DNA from: Actinomadura chibensis NBRC 106107
GTDB lineage: Bacteria > Actinomycetota > Actinomycetes > Streptosporangiales > Streptosporangiaceae
Length of the DNA stretch: 64,000 nt
Assembly (NCBI RefSeq): GCF_001552135.1
Contig: NZ_BCQP01000004.1
Span: forward strand, 310,001-374,000
Direction: 5' to 3'
Position numbers and translations under genes: made by a program. The notes under the pieces are model-generated. The model searched no databases. It was not told the origin of the DNA and was given only the letters and a program-made list of their open reading frames with translations. Each line of letters begins with the position of its first letter. The first letter of the stretch is position 1. Of this stretch, positions 16,793 to 25,916 are shown piece after piece.

Positions 16793-17801
16793 TCGTCGGG
16801 AGGCCGTGCGCGGGGCCCTCGGCGAGGATCACCAGTCCGCCGTCCGGCCACAGCCGCAGGGTCAGGACGTGCGCCGCGTCGAGCCGGGACGCGTCCGGCC
16901 CCTCGAACGACAGGTGCGCGAACGGCGCGCCGGCGGTCGCCGCCGCCCCCGCGCGCTCCAGGCAGGCTTGCATGCGGGCGGACTCGTCCGCCGACAGGTA
17001 CGCCTGCATCGTCGAGTGCCAGACGACCGTCGCCACGCCGTCGCGGGGCGCGACGCCGTGCAGGAACTCGGCGGCGCCCGCCCGCACGACCGTCGCCGGG
17101 ACCCGCGCCGCCACCTCGAACGCCGCGCGCAGCCGCGCGACCCGCGCCGCCTGGTCGGGCCAGACGTAGGACAGGAGCCGCCGCCGCGCCTCCGGCGACG
17201 CCGGGTCCAGGGGGCTGAGGTCGCAGCCGAGCCGCTCGGCGATCGCGAGCCGCGCGTCGACCCGGGGGAGCCCGCGCCACGCGTCCGCCAGCACGACCGC
17301 CGACTCCGGCCCGTACGCGCCGCTCTCGTGCAGGAACCGGAAGTGGTCGGCGCGCAGGTTGAGGCCCGCGCTGGCGCCGATCTCCAGCAGCCTGATCGGC
17401 AGGCCGGTGGCGGCGGCGACCGCGAGGAGCCCGCCGACCAGCGGGGCGGCGCGTCCGACCTCGTTGGTCTGCGGCGGGTCGGCGAGCCCGGCCCGGACCT
17501 CCGCGGCGTGCTCGGCCAGCGCCGCGCGGAAGGCGGGCCAGGCCGACAGCGGATCCTTCGCGCCGCCCGCCGTCGGGTAGTGCGCGGCCAGCTCGGGCGC
17601 CCGCCCCTCCAGGACGAGGCGGTGCACCGTCCCGAGCATCCCGAGGACGAACCCGGAGCCCGTCCGGTCGCCGAGCACGTCCGCGACCGCCGTGCCCGGG
17701 TCGTCGGCCGCCCGGCCGAGCAGCTCCGCGTACATCGGCGAACCCAGCTCGGCGCACGCCTCCGCCTGCGCGAGCAGCGCCCTTCGCAGCGCCTCCGTCA
17801 T
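16782..17801 (-). CDS. DUF2332 family protein
   Basis: A 339-aa actinobacterial protein of unknown function with the DUF2332 pattern: an N-terminal helical part ([26 protein letters not shown]), the block [33 protein letters not shown], then [11 protein letters not shown] and a C-terminal LRLWPDGG sheet. [13 protein letters not shown] resembles motif I of S-adenosylmethionine-dependent methyltransferases, so a methyltransferase-like fold is likely, though the catalytic role is unproven. The ATG at 17801 follows GGGGGAGG by 7 nt. The gene is divergent from aroC with a 79-bp gap. Confidence 0.85.
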   Translation of the reverse strand: MTEALRRALLAQAEACAELGSPMYAELLGRAADDPGTAVADVLGDRTGSGFVLGMLGTVHRLVLEGRAPELAAHYPTAGGAKDPLSAWPAFRAALAEHAAEVRAGLADPPQTNEVGRAAPLVGGLLAVAAATGLPIRLLEIGASAGLNLRADHFRFLHESGAYGPESAVVLADAWRGLPRVDARLAIAERLGCDLSPLDPASPEARRRLLSYVWPDQAARVARLRAAFEVAARVPATVVRAGAAEFLHGVAPRDGVATVVWHSTMQAYLSADESARMQACLERAGAAATAGAPFAHLSFEGPDASRLDAAHVLTLRLWPDGGLVILAEGPAHGLPTTWR

Positions 17802-17867
17802 CGCGCCACCTCCCCCTGCGAGGTTCTCAGATGGTGGACGCCGTCACGGGCGCCCGGTGGGACTCAA

Positions 17868-17873
17868 TAGGAT
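17868..17873 (+). promoter_or_regulatory. -10 hexamer, leaderless start of aroC
   Basis: TAGGAT ends 7 nt before the aroC ATG at 17881. No Shine-Dalgarno lies at the usual distance, so the shikimate operon mRNA is probably leaderless. Confidence 0.55.
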
Positions 17874-17880
17874 CGAGGGC

Positions 17881-19059
17881 ATGCTGCGCTGGTTGACCGC
17901 TGGTGAGTCCCACGGCCCGGCCCTCACCGCGATCGTGGAGGGGCTCCCGGCCGGCGTGCGCGTGACCTCGGCGGACATCGCCGAGGAGCTGCGCCGCCGG
18001 CGGCTCGGGCACGGGCGGGGCGCCCGGATGAAGTTCGAGCGGGACGAGGTCACGATCGTCGGCGGCGTCCGCCACGGGACGACGCTCGGCGGCCCGGTCG
18101 CGATCGAGGTCGGCAACACCGAGTGGCCGAAGTGGGAGACGGTCATGGCGGCCGACCCCGTCGACGCCGCCGTCCTGGAGGCGCAGGCGCGCAACGCGCC
18201 GCTGTCGCAGCCGCGGCCCGGCCACGCCGACCTCGTCGGCATGCAGAAGTACGGGTTCGACGACGCGCGGCCGGTGCTGGAGCGGGCGAGCGCGCGGGAG
18301 ACCGCCGCGCGGGTCGCGCTCGGCACGGTCGCGAAGGCGTTCCTCAAGCAGGCGCTCGGCGTGGACGTCCTCAGCCACGTGATCGCGCTCGGCGAGGTCG
18401 AGGCGCCCGCCGAGGCGCTGCCCGGGCCCGGCGACCTCGCGCTTGTGGACGAGAGCCCGGTGCGCTGCTTCGACGCCGAGGCGTCCGAGCGGATGGTCGC
18501 GCACGTCGACGAGATGAAGCGGGCGGGCGACACGCTCGGCGGCGTCGTGGAGGTCCTCGCCTACGGGCTGCCGCCCGGCCTCGGCAGCCACGTCCACTGG
18601 GACCGGCGGCTCGACGCCCGGCTCGCCGGGGCGCTGATGGGCATCCAGGCGATCAAGGGCGTGGAGCTCGGCGACGGGTTCACCACCGCGCGGCGCCCCG
18701 GGTCCCGCGCGCACGACGAGATCGACGCCACCCCGGACGGCGTCCGCCGCCGCACGAACCGCGCGGGCGGCGTCGAGGGCGGCATGACGACCGGCGAGCC
18801 GCTGCGCGTCCGCGCCGCGATGAAGCCGATCTCGACGGTGCCGCGGCGGCTCGACACCATCGACGTGAAGACCGGCGAGCCCGCGAAGGCGATCAACCAG
18901 CGCAGCGACGTCACCGCCGTGCCCGCCGCCGGGGTGGTCGCGGAGGCGATGGTCGCGCTCGTCCTCGCCGACGCGGCGCTGGAGAAGTTCGGCGGCGACT
19001 CCGCCGAGGAGACCGCCCGCAACCTGCGGGGATACCTGTCCTCGCTGACCATCAAGTGA
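17881..19059 (+). CDS. aroC: Chorismate synthase
   Basis: Converts 5-enolpyruvylshikimate 3-phosphate to chorismate, the last common step of aromatic biosynthesis, using reduced FMN. The 392-aa protein has all signatures: [20 protein letters not shown] at the start, [54 protein letters not shown] and the C-terminal [37 protein letters not shown]. It is the first gene of aroC-aroK-aroB-aroQ, all on the plus strand with tight spacing. Its ATG lies 7 nt after a TAGGAT hexamer, suggesting a leaderless transcript. It is divergent from the DUF2332 gene. Confidence 0.98.
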   Translation: MLRWLTAGESHGPALTAIVEGLPAGVRVTSADIAEELRRRRLGHGRGARMKFERDEVTIVGGVRHGTTLGGPVAIEVGNTEWPKWETVMAADPVDAAVLEAQARNAPLSQPRPGHADLVGMQKYGFDDARPVLERASARETAARVALGTVAKAFLKQALGVDVLSHVIALGEVEAPAEALPGPGDLALVDESPVRCFDAEASERMVAHVDEMKRAGDTLGGVVEVLAYGLPPGLGSHVHWDRRLDARLAGALMGIQAIKGVELGDGFTTARRPGSRAHDEIDATPDGVRRRTNRAGGVEGGMTTGEPLRVRAAMKPISTVPRRLDTIDVKTGEPAKAINQRSDVTAVPAAGVVAEAMVALVLADAALEKFGGDSAEETARNLRGYLSSLTIK

Positions 19060-19092
19060 GCTGACGACCAACTGGACGGGACGCGCTGACCC

Positions 19093-19602
19093 ATGCGACC
19101 GAAGGCAGTGATCATCGGGCCGCCCGGCTCGGGCAAGACCACGATCGGCGGCGCGCTCGCGGACCGGCTCGGCGTCCCGCTGCGCGACACCGACGCCGAC
19201 GTCGAGCGGGCCGCGGGCAAGCCGATCGGCGAGATCTTCATCGACGACGGCGAGGAGCGGTTCCGCGAGCTTGAGGCCGCCGCCGTCGCGGCGGCCCTCG
19301 CCGAGCACGCGGGCGTCGTCGCGCTCGGCGGCGGCGCGGTCCTCGCGGCGCGGACGCGGGAGCTGCTCGCCGGGCACACCGTCGTGTACCTGAAGGTCGG
19401 GCTGTCGGAGGCGATCAAGCGGGTGGGGCTCGCGTCGGCGCGGCCGCTGCTCGTGCTGAACCCGCGCAGCCAGATGCGCAAGCTGCTGGCCGAGCGCCTC
19501 CCGATCTACGAGCGGCTCGGCACGGTCGAGGTCGACACCGACGGGCGCGAGCCCGCCGAGATCGTCGAGGAGATCGCGAAGGCCCTGGAGGGCACGGCGT
19601 GA
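19093..19602 (+). CDS. aroK: Shikimate kinase
   Basis: Phosphorylates shikimate at the 3-hydroxyl with ATP. The 169-aa protein has the Walker [10 protein letters not shown], the shikimate-binding DTDADVE and Arg in [15 protein letters not shown] for substrate, and the lid arginine in SARPLL. These match AroK family positions closely. It follows aroC by 33 bp and overlaps aroB by 4 bp (GTGA). The ribosome site is weak (GGACGGGA), so reinitiation after aroC may matter. Confidence 0.97.
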   Translation: MRPKAVIIGPPGSGKTTIGGALADRLGVPLRDTDADVERAAGKPIGEIFIDDGEERFRELEAAAVAAALAEHAGVVALGGGAVLAARTRELLAGHTVVYLKVGLSEAIKRVGLASARPLLVLNPRSQMRKLLAERLPIYERLGTVEVDTDGREPAEIVEEIAKALEGTA

Positions 19603-20672
19603 CCCGGTCGCGGGTCCACGTGGGCGGCCCCGAGCCGTACGACGTCGTGATCGGGACGGGCGTCCTCGGCGAGCTGCCCGGCATGGTCGGCGACCGCGCG
19701 CGGGCCGTCGCGGTCGTCCACGCCGAGGGGCTGCCGCAGATCGCGCACCCCGTCTGCCGGGTGCTCGAACAGGCCGGGTACGCCGTGCACGCGCTGCCCG
19801 TCCCGGACGGCGAGGCGGCGAAGGAGGTCGGCGTCCTCGCCGGGCTGTGGTCGTCGTTCGCCCGGCACGGCATGACGAGGACGGACGTGGTCGTCGGCGT
19901 CGGCGGCGGCGCCACCACCGACCTCGCCGGGTTCGCGGCGGCGTCGTGGCTGCGCGGGGTGCGGGCGGTGCTCGTCCCGACGACGCTGCTCGGCATGGTC
20001 GACGCGGCGGTCGGCGGCAAGACCGGGATCAACGTCCCGGAGGGCAAGAACCTCGTCGGCGCGTTCCACCCGCCGGGGGGCGTCCTGTGCGACCTCGCGA
20101 CGCTGATGACGATGCCGCGCGAGGACTACGTCAGCGGCCTCGCGGAGATCGTCAAGGCCGGGTTCATCGCCGACCCGGCCATCCTCGACCTGGTCGAGGA
20201 CGACCCGAGGGGCGCCGCGTCCCCGGACGGCCCGCACACCCGCGAGCTGGTCGAACGCGCCATCAAGGTCAAGGCGGACGTGGTGTCGGCAGACCTGAAG
20301 GAGAGCGGGCTCCGGGAGATCCTGAACTACGGGCACACGCTCGCGCACGCCATCGAGAAGGCCGAGGACTACCGGTTCCGGCACGGCCACGCCGTCGCCA
20401 TCGGCATGGTGTACGCCGCCGAGCTGGCCCGCCTCGCCGGACGGCTGCCCGCCGACGTCGTCCGGCGGCACCGCGACATCCTCTCCTCCGTCGGCCTGCC
20501 CGTCTCCTACGCCGCCGACTGGGCGGGCCTGCGCGCCACGATGACCGTCGACAAGAAGGCGCGCGGCACGACGCTGCGCTTCGTCGTCCTCGACGGCGTC
20601 GCCAAGCCCGGCCGCCTGGAAGGGCCGGACGAGGAGCTCCTTGCGGCGGCTTACAGGGAGGTCTCCAGATGA
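19599..20672 (+). CDS. aroB: 3-dehydroquinate synthase
   Basis: Makes 3-dehydroquinate from DAHP in an NAD- and metal-dependent multi-step reaction. The 357-aa protein carries [23 protein letters not shown] for [22 protein letters not shown], the metal ligands in [12 protein letters not shown] (Glu), [12 protein letters not shown] (His) and [16 protein letters not shown] (His). GTG start overlapping the aroK stop, and its own stop overlaps the aroQ start. The tight packing implies coupled translation of the pathway enzymes. Confidence 0.98.
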   Translation: MTRSRVHVGGPEPYDVVIGTGVLGELPGMVGDRARAVAVVHAEGLPQIAHPVCRVLEQAGYAVHALPVPDGEAAKEVGVLAGLWSSFARHGMTRTDVVVGVGGGATTDLAGFAAASWLRGVRAVLVPTTLLGMVDAAVGGKTGINVPEGKNLVGAFHPPGGVLCDLATLMTMPREDYVSGLAEIVKAGFIADPAILDLVEDDPRGAASPDGPHTRELVERAIKVKADVVSADLKESGLREILNYGHTLAHAIEKAEDYRFRHGHAVAIGMVYAAELARLAGRLPADVVRRHRDILSSVGLPVSYAADWAGLRATMTVDKKARGTTLRFVVLDGVAKPGRLEGPDEELLAAAYREVSR

Positions 20673-21127
20673 CGCGTGTGTTCGTGCTGAACGGGCCCAA
20701 TCTGCGGCGGCTCGGGATCCGCGAGCCGGACAAGTACGGGACGACGACCTTCGACGAGCTGGCCGCGCTGTGCCGGGACGCGGGCCGCCGCCTCGACCTG
20801 AGCGTCGAGGTCAGGCAGACCGACGACGAGGCCGAGATGCTGCGCTGGGTGCACGAGGCCGCAGACGGGCGCATCCCGGTCGTGCTGAACCCGGCCGCCT
20901 TCACCCACTACTCCTACGCGCTGCGCGACGCGCTCGCCCAGCTCACCGCCCCGCTGGTGGAGGTGCACATCACGAACCCGGCGGCGCGCGAGGAGTTCCG
21001 GCACACCTCCGTCGTCGCGGGCGTCGCGACCGGGACGATCGCCGGGTTCGGGACCATGTCCTACGTCCTCGCCCTGCAGGCCGTCGCGGAGCTGACCGCC
21101 GAGAACGCCGCGTCCCAGCCGTCCTAG
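20669..21127 (+). CDS. aroQ: Type II 3-dehydroquinate dehydratase
   Basis: Dehydrates 3-dehydroquinate to 3-dehydroshikimate. The 152-aa protein is the dodecameric type II form: [21 protein letters not shown] contains the catalytic Arg and Tyr, [16 protein letters not shown] binds substrate, and [18 protein letters not shown] holds the catalytic His. [12 protein letters not shown] closes the sequence. The [14 protein letters not shown] and [10 protein letters not shown] variants differ from the commoner SNIHARE and YTHTSVALRD, but all catalytic residues are present. The ATG overlaps the aroB stop. It ends six bases before the convergent TetR gene. Confidence 0.96.
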   Translation: MTRVFVLNGPNLRRLGIREPDKYGTTTFDELAALCRDAGRRLDLSVEVRQTDDEAEMLRWVHEAADGRIPVVLNPAAFTHYSYALRDALAQLTAPLVEVHITNPAAREEFRHTSVVAGVATGTIAGFGTMSYVLALQAVAELTAENAASQPS

Positions 21128-21133
21128 CGCGCT

Positions 21134-21709
21134 CTAGGTCTCCTCGGCGGCGCGCCGCGCCATCTCCTTGAGCTCGGCGACGACGTCGTCCAGCGGGGCG
21201 ACGTCGCGGTGGGCGCGGCACAGGATCGTCGCGCCCTCGACGGCGGCGACGATCAGCCGGGCGAGGCGGGCGGCGCGGTCGTCGGGGACGCCCGCGTTGC
21301 CGAGCCCGGTGGCGAGCGTGTCCTCCCAGCGCCCGAACGCTGCCGCCGCGGCGGCGGCGAGCTGCGGCGCGTCGTCGTGGCACTCGACGGTGACGGCGAC
21401 GACGGGGCAGCCCGCGCGGAACCCGCTCTTGATCAGCACCTGCCGCCACCAGCCGACGAACGCGTCCACGGCGGACGCGGCGTCGCCGCCCTCGGTGGCC
21501 GCGAGGATGCCCGCGTTGAGGAAGTCGCCCGCGTACCGGACGGCCTCCTCCGCGAGCTGCGCCTTGCCGTCCGGGAAGTGGTGGTAGATCGACCCGCGCG
21601 GCGCGCCGCTGTGCGCGATGACGTCGCGGAACCCGGTGCCGCTGTAGCCGCGCTCGCGGAACAGGTAGGCGGCGCTGCGGACCATGCGTTCCCGGCTGTC
21701 CCTGCCCAT
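21134..21709 (-). CDS. TetR-family transcriptional regulator
   Basis: A 191-aa regulator of the YxaF/LmrA-like subgroup (TetR_C_33-like C terminus). The helix-turn-helix is RERMVRSAAYLFRERGYSGTGFRDVIAHSGAPRGSIYHHFPDGKAQLAEEAV, a pattern in which GAPRGSIYHHFP is highly diagnostic. I chose the ATG at 21709 (MGRDSRERM) because upstream in-frame residues run through the operator region. It faces the enoyl-CoA hydratase-like gene across 155 bp holding two perfect ATGACG-GA-CGTCAT dyads. Probably it represses itself and that gene; the ligand is unknown. Confidence 0.9.
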   Translation of the reverse strand: MGRDSRERMVRSAAYLFRERGYSGTGFRDVIAHSGAPRGSIYHHFPDGKAQLAEEAVRYAGDFLNAGILAATEGGDAASAVDAFVGWWRQVLIKSGFRAGCPVVAVTVECHDDAPQLAAAAAAAFGRWEDTLATGLGNAGVPDDRAARLARLIVAAVEGATILCRAHRDVAPLDDVVAELKEMARRAAEET

Positions 21710-21719
21710 GGCCCCGATT

Positions 21720-21793
21720 ATGACATTCATCATATGGTCTGCGCGTTGCCCATGACGGACGTCATAGCGATCGCCCGATATGACGGACGTCAT
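21720..21793. promoter_or_regulatory. Cluster of TetR-type operators (two perfect, one weak)
   Basis: ATGACGGACGTCAT occurs at 21752-21765 and again at 21780-21793. Each has perfect 6-bp arms (ATGACG/CGTCAT) around a 2-bp centre, 28 bp apart. A weaker ATGACATTCAT lies at 21720-21730. All three are in the divergent gap between the TetR gene and the hydratase-like gene. Confidence 0.7.
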
Positions 21794-21864
21794 GCCGAGG
21801 CCGCCGGGGCGCCGTGCGCTACCCGCGAGTAGGGTCGGGGCGGGCACGGACGAAGGAGACCCTC

Positions 21865-22530
21865 GTGATCGACCTCCAGCGCGACGGAGACGTGTACGTC
21901 CTGCGGTTCGACGCGGGCGAGAACCGCTTCGGGCCGGACTTCCTCGGCGCCGTCGAGGACGCGCTCGACACCGTCGCGAAGAACGGCGGCCCCGGCGCGC
22001 TCGTCACCGCCGGGACCGGCAAGTTCTACTCCAACGGCCTCGACCTGGACTGGCTCGGCGGCCACCGGGACGAGTTCGAGCCCTACCTGAGCCGTGTCCA
22101 CGCCCTGTACGCGCGGCTCCTGACGCTGCCGATGCCGACGGTCGCGGCGGTCAACGGGCACGCGTTCGCGGGCGGCGCGATGCTCGTCCTCGCCCACGAC
22201 TTCGCCGTCATGCGGACGGACCGGGGCTACTTCTGCCTGCCCGAGGTCGACCTCGGGATGAGCTTCACGCCGGGGATGAGCGCGCTGATCAGGGCCCGGC
22301 TGCCGGCCGCCACGGCGCACGAGGCGATGATCACGGGGCGCCGGTACACGGCGGAGGAGGCGCGGGCGGCGGGGATCGTCCAGCGGACCGCCGCCGAGGA
22401 CGGCGTGCTCCCGGCCGCCGTGGAACTGGCCGCGTCCCTCGCCGCGAAGAACGGGGCGGTCGTCGGCGAGATCCGCACCGGCATGTACGGCCCGGCCCTC
22501 GCCGCCCTGAACGGCCCCCCGCTCGGCTGA
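21865..22530 (+). CDS. Enoyl-CoA hydratase/isomerase family protein
   Basis: A short 221-aa crotonase-fold protein. It has the oxyanion-hole blocks GTGKFYSNGLDLDWL and NGHAFAGGAMLVLAHDFAVM, with CLPEVDLGMSFTPGM where hydratases carry the catalytic Glu. The length and the Asp/Met environment are closer to delta3,delta2-enoyl-CoA isomerase-like proteins than to full hydratases. The GTG at 21865 has GAAGGAG 6 nt upstream, a strong site, and TAGGGT about 34 nt upstream may be the -10. Divergent TetR plus operator dyads suggest induction by a fatty acid or acyl-CoA. The exact reaction is uncertain. Confidence 0.85.
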   Translation: MIDLQRDGDVYVLRFDAGENRFGPDFLGAVEDALDTVAKNGGPGALVTAGTGKFYSNGLDLDWLGGHRDEFEPYLSRVHALYARLLTLPMPTVAAVNGHAFAGGAMLVLAHDFAVMRTDRGYFCLPEVDLGMSFTPGMSALIRARLPAATAHEAMITGRRYTAEEARAAGIVQRTAAEDGVLPAAVELAASLAAKNGAVVGEIRTGMYGPALAALNGPPLG

Positions 22531-22616
22531 CCCGCTCGGCTGACCCTGCCGCGCGGCGGCGGGGGCCGCGTAGGTTACCGTCGGCTGGAATCGGATTCGG
22601 TTAGGGAGGGACGCCG

Positions 22617-23663
22617 ATGCGCATCGGGATGGCGCTCAGCTACTCCGGCGGTTTCAAGGAGACCGTCGAGGAGCTGGCCGACTACGAGAAGGCCGGGCTC
22701 GACATCGTCTACGTCGCGGAGGCCTACAGCTTCGACGCGGTGAGCCAGCTCGGCTACATCGCCGCCAAGACCGAGCGTGTCGAGATCGCGTCCGGGATCC
22801 TGAACATCTACTCGCGGACGCCGACCGCGATGGCGCAGACCGCCGCCGGGCTCGACTACGTCTCGGACGGCCGGTTCACGCTCGGCATCGGCGCGTCCGG
22901 GCCGCAGGTCATCGAGGGCTTCCACGGCGTCCCCTACACCGCGCCGCTCGGCCGAACCCGCGAGATCATCGAGATCTGCCGCAAGGTGTGGCGGCGCGAG
23001 CGCCTCGAACACGACGGCAAGCACTACAAGCTGCCGCTGCCCGCCGGGGAGGGCACCGGCCTCGGCAAGGCGCTGAAGATCATCAACCATCCGGTCCGCC
23101 CGGACATCCCGATCATGGTCGCCGCGATCGGCCCGAAGAACGTCGAGCTGACCGCCGAGATCGCCGACGCCTGGGAGCCGATCTTCTACCTCCCGGAGAA
23201 GGCCGCCGACGTCTGGGGCGCCTCCCTCGCCGCGGGCCGCGCGAAGCGCGACCCGGCGCTCGGCGAGCTGGACGTCGTCGGCCAGGCCACGCTCGCGATC
23301 GGCGACGACGTCCAGGGCTTCCTGGAGTTCGGACGCCCCATGGCCGCGCTCTACATCGGCGGCATGGGCGCCAAGGGCAAGAACTTCTACAACGACCTCG
23401 CCCGCCGGTACGGCTTCGAGAAGGAGGCGGAGGAGATCCAGGACCTCTACCTCGACGGCAAGAAGGACGAGGCCGCCGCCAAGGTCCCGTACGAGCTGCT
23501 GGAGAAGATGTCGCTGATCGGTCCGGAGGGGCACGTCCGGGAGCGGCTCGCCGCGATGCGCGAGTCCGGCGTGACGACGCTCAACGTGACCCCGGTCGCG
23601 GGCGACCACAAGAGCCGCCTCGCCCTGATCGAGAAGGTCAAGGAGATGGCCGCCGACGCCTGA
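22617..23663 (+). CDS. LLM-class F420-dependent oxidoreductase
   Basis: A 348-aa TIM-barrel enzyme of the luciferase-like monooxygenase superfamily, in the actinobacterial subgroup that uses coenzyme F420 (like mycobacterial Rv3520c). Features are the N-terminal MRIGMALSYSGGF, LDIVYVAEAYSFDAVSQLGYIAAKTERVEIASGILNIYSRTP with the hallmark non-proline cis-peptide region, RFTLGIGASGPQVIEGFHG and the C-terminal LIGPEGHVRERLAAMRESGVTTLNV. The ATG is preceded by GGGAGGGA. It probably reduces a small molecule or lipid precursor; the substrate is unknown. It stands alone downstream of the hydratase-like gene. Confidence 0.9.
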   Translation: MRIGMALSYSGGFKETVEELADYEKAGLDIVYVAEAYSFDAVSQLGYIAAKTERVEIASGILNIYSRTPTAMAQTAAGLDYVSDGRFTLGIGASGPQVIEGFHGVPYTAPLGRTREIIEICRKVWRRERLEHDGKHYKLPLPAGEGTGLGKALKIINHPVRPDIPIMVAAIGPKNVELTAEIADAWEPIFYLPEKAADVWGASLAAGRAKRDPALGELDVVGQATLAIGDDVQGFLEFGRPMAALYIGGMGAKGKNFYNDLARRYGFEKEAEEIQDLYLDGKKDEAAAKVPYELLEKMSLIGPEGHVRERLAAMRESGVTTLNVTPVAGDHKSRLALIEKVKEMAADA

Positions 23664-23732
23664 CCGGGTGGACGCGCCTGACCGCGGCGGGGCGGGGCCG
23701 CGCCCGCCCTCCCCGCCGCGCGGACGATGATC

Positions 23733-23738
23733 TAAAGT
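23733..23738 (+). promoter_or_regulatory. -10 hexamer, leaderless start of pepQ-efp-nusB
   Basis: TAAAGT ends 7 nt before the ATG at 23746 with no Shine-Dalgarno between, so the first gene of this operon is probably translated from a leaderless mRNA. Confidence 0.55.
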
Positions 23739-23745
23739 CCTCGGC

Positions 23746-24822
23746 ATGGGGGAGACGCACCTCGCGCGGCGCCGCCGGCTGGCCGCGCTCGCCGCCGAGC
23801 GGGGCGCCGGCGCGCTGCTCGTGACCAGGCTCGTCAACGTCCGCTACCTGACCGGGCTCGCCAGCTCGCGGGCGGCGCTGCTCGTTCCGGCCGACGGCGA
23901 GGCCGTCCTCGCCACCGACGCGCGCTACGCCGGGACGGCCGAGCGGGTCTGCCCCGACGTGCCGCTCGTCGTCGACCGGCACGTCGCCGAGGTGCTGACC
24001 GCGCGGGCCGCCGAGCGGGGCCTCGGCCCGCTCGGCTTCGAGGCCCACGACCTCACCGTCGAGCGGCACACCGCGCTGACCGGGCACGCCGACATCCCGC
24101 TCGTCCCGCTCGGGCACCTCGTCGAGGAGCTCCGCCGCGTCAAGGACGAGGCGGAGATCGGGCTGCTGCGCGAGGCGTGCGCCGTCACCGACCGCGCGTT
24201 CGAGGCCGTCCTGCCGGAGATCCGCGCCGGGGTCACCGAGCGGGCCGTCGCGATCGCGCTGGAGCGCGCGATGGTGGACTTCGGCGCCGAGGGGCCCGCG
24301 TTCGAGTCGATCGTCGCGTCCGGGCCGAACGGCGCCGTCCCGCACCACCGCCCCGGCGGCCGCGAGTTGGAGCCCGGCGACCTCGTCACCATGGACTTCG
24401 GCGCCCGGTACGGCGGCTACCACGCCGACATGACCCGCACGGTCGCGATCGGCGAGCTGGCCGGATGGCAGCGCGAGGTGTACGACCTCGTCCTGCGGGC
24501 GCAGCTCGCCGGGATCGCCGCCGCCGTCCCCGGCGCGGAGACGAAGGCCGTCGACGCCGCCGCCCGCGACGTGGTCGCGGACGCCGGGCACGGCGACGAG
24601 TTCACCCACGGGCTCGGGCACGGCGTCGGCCTGGAGATCCACGAGGCTCCGCTCCTCGGGTACGACGGGACCGGTAAGCTGATGGACCGGGTTCCGATCA
24701 CCGCGGAGCCGGGGGTCTACCTCCCGGGCCGGGGCGGGGTCCGCATCGAGGACACGATCGTCGTCCGCGCGGACGGTCCGGAGCTCCTCACCACGACCAC
24801 CAAGGATCTGCTCGTCCTCTAG
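23746..24822 (+). CDS. pepQ: M24-family aminopeptidase P / Xaa-Pro peptidase
   Basis: A 358-aa pita-bread metallopeptidase that removes residues next to proline. Metal ligands are visible: Asp in [20 protein letters not shown] (two Asp), His in [16 protein letters not shown], Glu in [18 protein letters not shown] (two Glu). The N-terminal creatinase-like domain begins [27 protein letters not shown]. It directly precedes efp, a conserved actinobacterial pair, with 32 bp between. The start is supported by a TAAAGT hexamer 7 nt upstream. The symbol follows its usual genomic name; a true PepQ versus PepP distinction cannot be made from sequence alone. Confidence 0.92.
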   Translation: MGETHLARRRRLAALAAERGAGALLVTRLVNVRYLTGLASSRAALLVPADGEAVLATDARYAGTAERVCPDVPLVVDRHVAEVLTARAAERGLGPLGFEAHDLTVERHTALTGHADIPLVPLGHLVEELRRVKDEAEIGLLREACAVTDRAFEAVLPEIRAGVTERAVAIALERAMVDFGAEGPAFESIVASGPNGAVPHHRPGGRELEPGDLVTMDFGARYGGYHADMTRTVAIGELAGWQREVYDLVLRAQLAGIAAAVPGAETKAVDAAARDVVADAGHGDEFTHGLGHGVGLEIHEAPLLGYDGTGKLMDRVPITAEPGVYLPGRGGVRIEDTIVVRADGPELLTTTTKDLLVL

Positions 24823-24854
24823 GCGCGCGGGTCCGCGACCGGGAGAACAGCGCA

Positions 24855-25412
24855 GTGGCGACGACGAACGACCTGAAGAACGGCATGACGCTGAACCTGG
24901 ACGGCCAGCTGTGGACCGTCCTGGAGTTCCAGCACGTCAAGCCCGGCAAGGGCGGCGCGTTCGTCCGCACCAAGCTCAAGAACGTCCTGTCCGGCAAGGT
25001 CGTCGACAAGACCTTCAACGCCGGCACCAAGGTCGACGTGGCCAGCGTGGACAAGCGGGAGATGCAGTACCTCTACCGCGAGGGCGAGGACTTCGTCTTC
25101 ATGGACACCGAGACCTACGACCAGCCGCACATCCCCGCGACCGTCGTCGGCGACGCGGCGAACTACCTGCTGCCCGAGCAGAACGCCACGATCGCGTTCA
25201 ACAACGAGAACCCGCTCTACATCGAGCTGCCCGCGGCCGTCGTCCTGGAGATCACGCAGACCGAGCCGGGGCTGCAGGGCGACCGCTCCACCGGCGGCAG
25301 CAAGCCCGCGACGCTGGAGACCGGCGCGCAGATCCAGGTGCCGCTGTTCATCACCACCGGCGAGAAGGTCAAGGTCGACACTCGCTCCGGTGAGTACCTC
25401 GGCCGCGGCTGA
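24855..25412 (+). CDS. efp: Translation elongation factor P
   Basis: Relieves ribosome stalling at polyproline stretches. The 185-aa protein has the three beta-barrel domains of EF-P. The modified-loop region KPGKGGAF puts Lys32 at the tip that reaches the peptidyl-transferase centre; the PGKGGAF loop is the type common in actinobacteria. C-terminal block [31 protein letters not shown] is diagnostic. GTG start with GGGAG upstream. It overlaps the nusB start by 1 bp (TGATG), so nusB is translationally coupled. Relevant here because many proteins encoded in this window contain long proline-rich linkers. Confidence 0.97.
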   Translation: MATTNDLKNGMTLNLDGQLWTVLEFQHVKPGKGGAFVRTKLKNVLSGKVVDKTFNAGTKVDVASVDKREMQYLYREGEDFVFMDTETYDQPHIPATVVGDAANYLLPEQNATIAFNNENPLYIELPAAVVLEITQTEPGLQGDRSTGGSKPATLETGAQIQVPLFITTGEKVKVDTRSGEYLGRG

Positions 25413-25828
25413 TGGCCGCGCGGACCAAGGCACGCAAACTCGCGCTCGACATCCTGTTCGCCGCCGAGCTGCGGGAGGAGGAGCCGTCCGCGGTGCTCGC
25501 CGCGCGGGGCCGCCCGAACCAGGACGAGCTCGCCGAGTACCCGCACGCGGTCCGGCTGATCGAGGGCGTCCAGGAGCACCGCGACCGCATCGACGCGCTG
25601 ATCGCCGAGTACGCGACCGGCTGGACGCTGGAGCGGATGCCCGCCGTCGACCGCAACGTCCTGCGCATGGGCGCCTACGAGCTGCTCTGGGTGGACGACG
25701 TCCCCGACGCCGTCGCGATCAGCGAGGCGGTCGGCCTCGCGACCGAGCTGTCCACCGACGAGTCCCCCCGGTTCGTCAACGGCCTGCTGTCGCGCCTCCA
25801 GCGGCTCAAGCCGTCCCTCACGCTGTGA
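25412..25828 (+). CDS. nusB: Transcription antitermination factor NusB
   Basis: A 138-aa all-helical protein that binds boxA RNA with S10 (NusE) and supports rRNA transcription. It starts [19 protein letters not shown] with the Arg-rich N-terminal RNA-contact helix, and has the conserved AVDRNVLRMGAYELLWVDDVPDAVAISEAVGLATELSTDESPRFVNGLLSRL block. Efp-nusB order is standard in actinobacteria. The ATG shares one base with the efp stop. Confidence 0.97.
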   Translation: MAARTKARKLALDILFAAELREEEPSAVLAARGRPNQDELAEYPHAVRLIEGVQEHRDRIDALIAEYATGWTLERMPAVDRNVLRMGAYELLWVDDVPDAVAISEAVGLATELSTDESPRFVNGLLSRLQRLKPSLTL

Positions 25829-25834
25829 GGGCGG

Positions 25835-25866
25835 CGGTCCGGTAACGGCGCGGTCCGGTAACGGCG
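25835..25866. repeat. 16-bp tandem direct repeat, two copies
   Basis: CGGTCCGGTAACGGCG occurs twice in perfect tandem between nusB and the methyltransferase gene, about 50-80 bp before the latter's start. No function is evident; it lies where the -35 region and any operator of the methyltransferase promoter would be. Confidence 0.75.
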
Positions 25867-25902
25867 CCGTCGCCCGCGGCCCGGCCGGGCGGCGCGGGCG
25901 GC

Positions 25903-25908
25903 TAGGCT
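25903..25908 (+). promoter_or_regulatory. -10 hexamer, leaderless start of the methyltransferase
   Basis: TAGGCT ends 8 nt before the ATG at 25917 and no Shine-Dalgarno is present. Confidence 0.45.
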
Positions 25909-25916
25909 GGGCCGGG

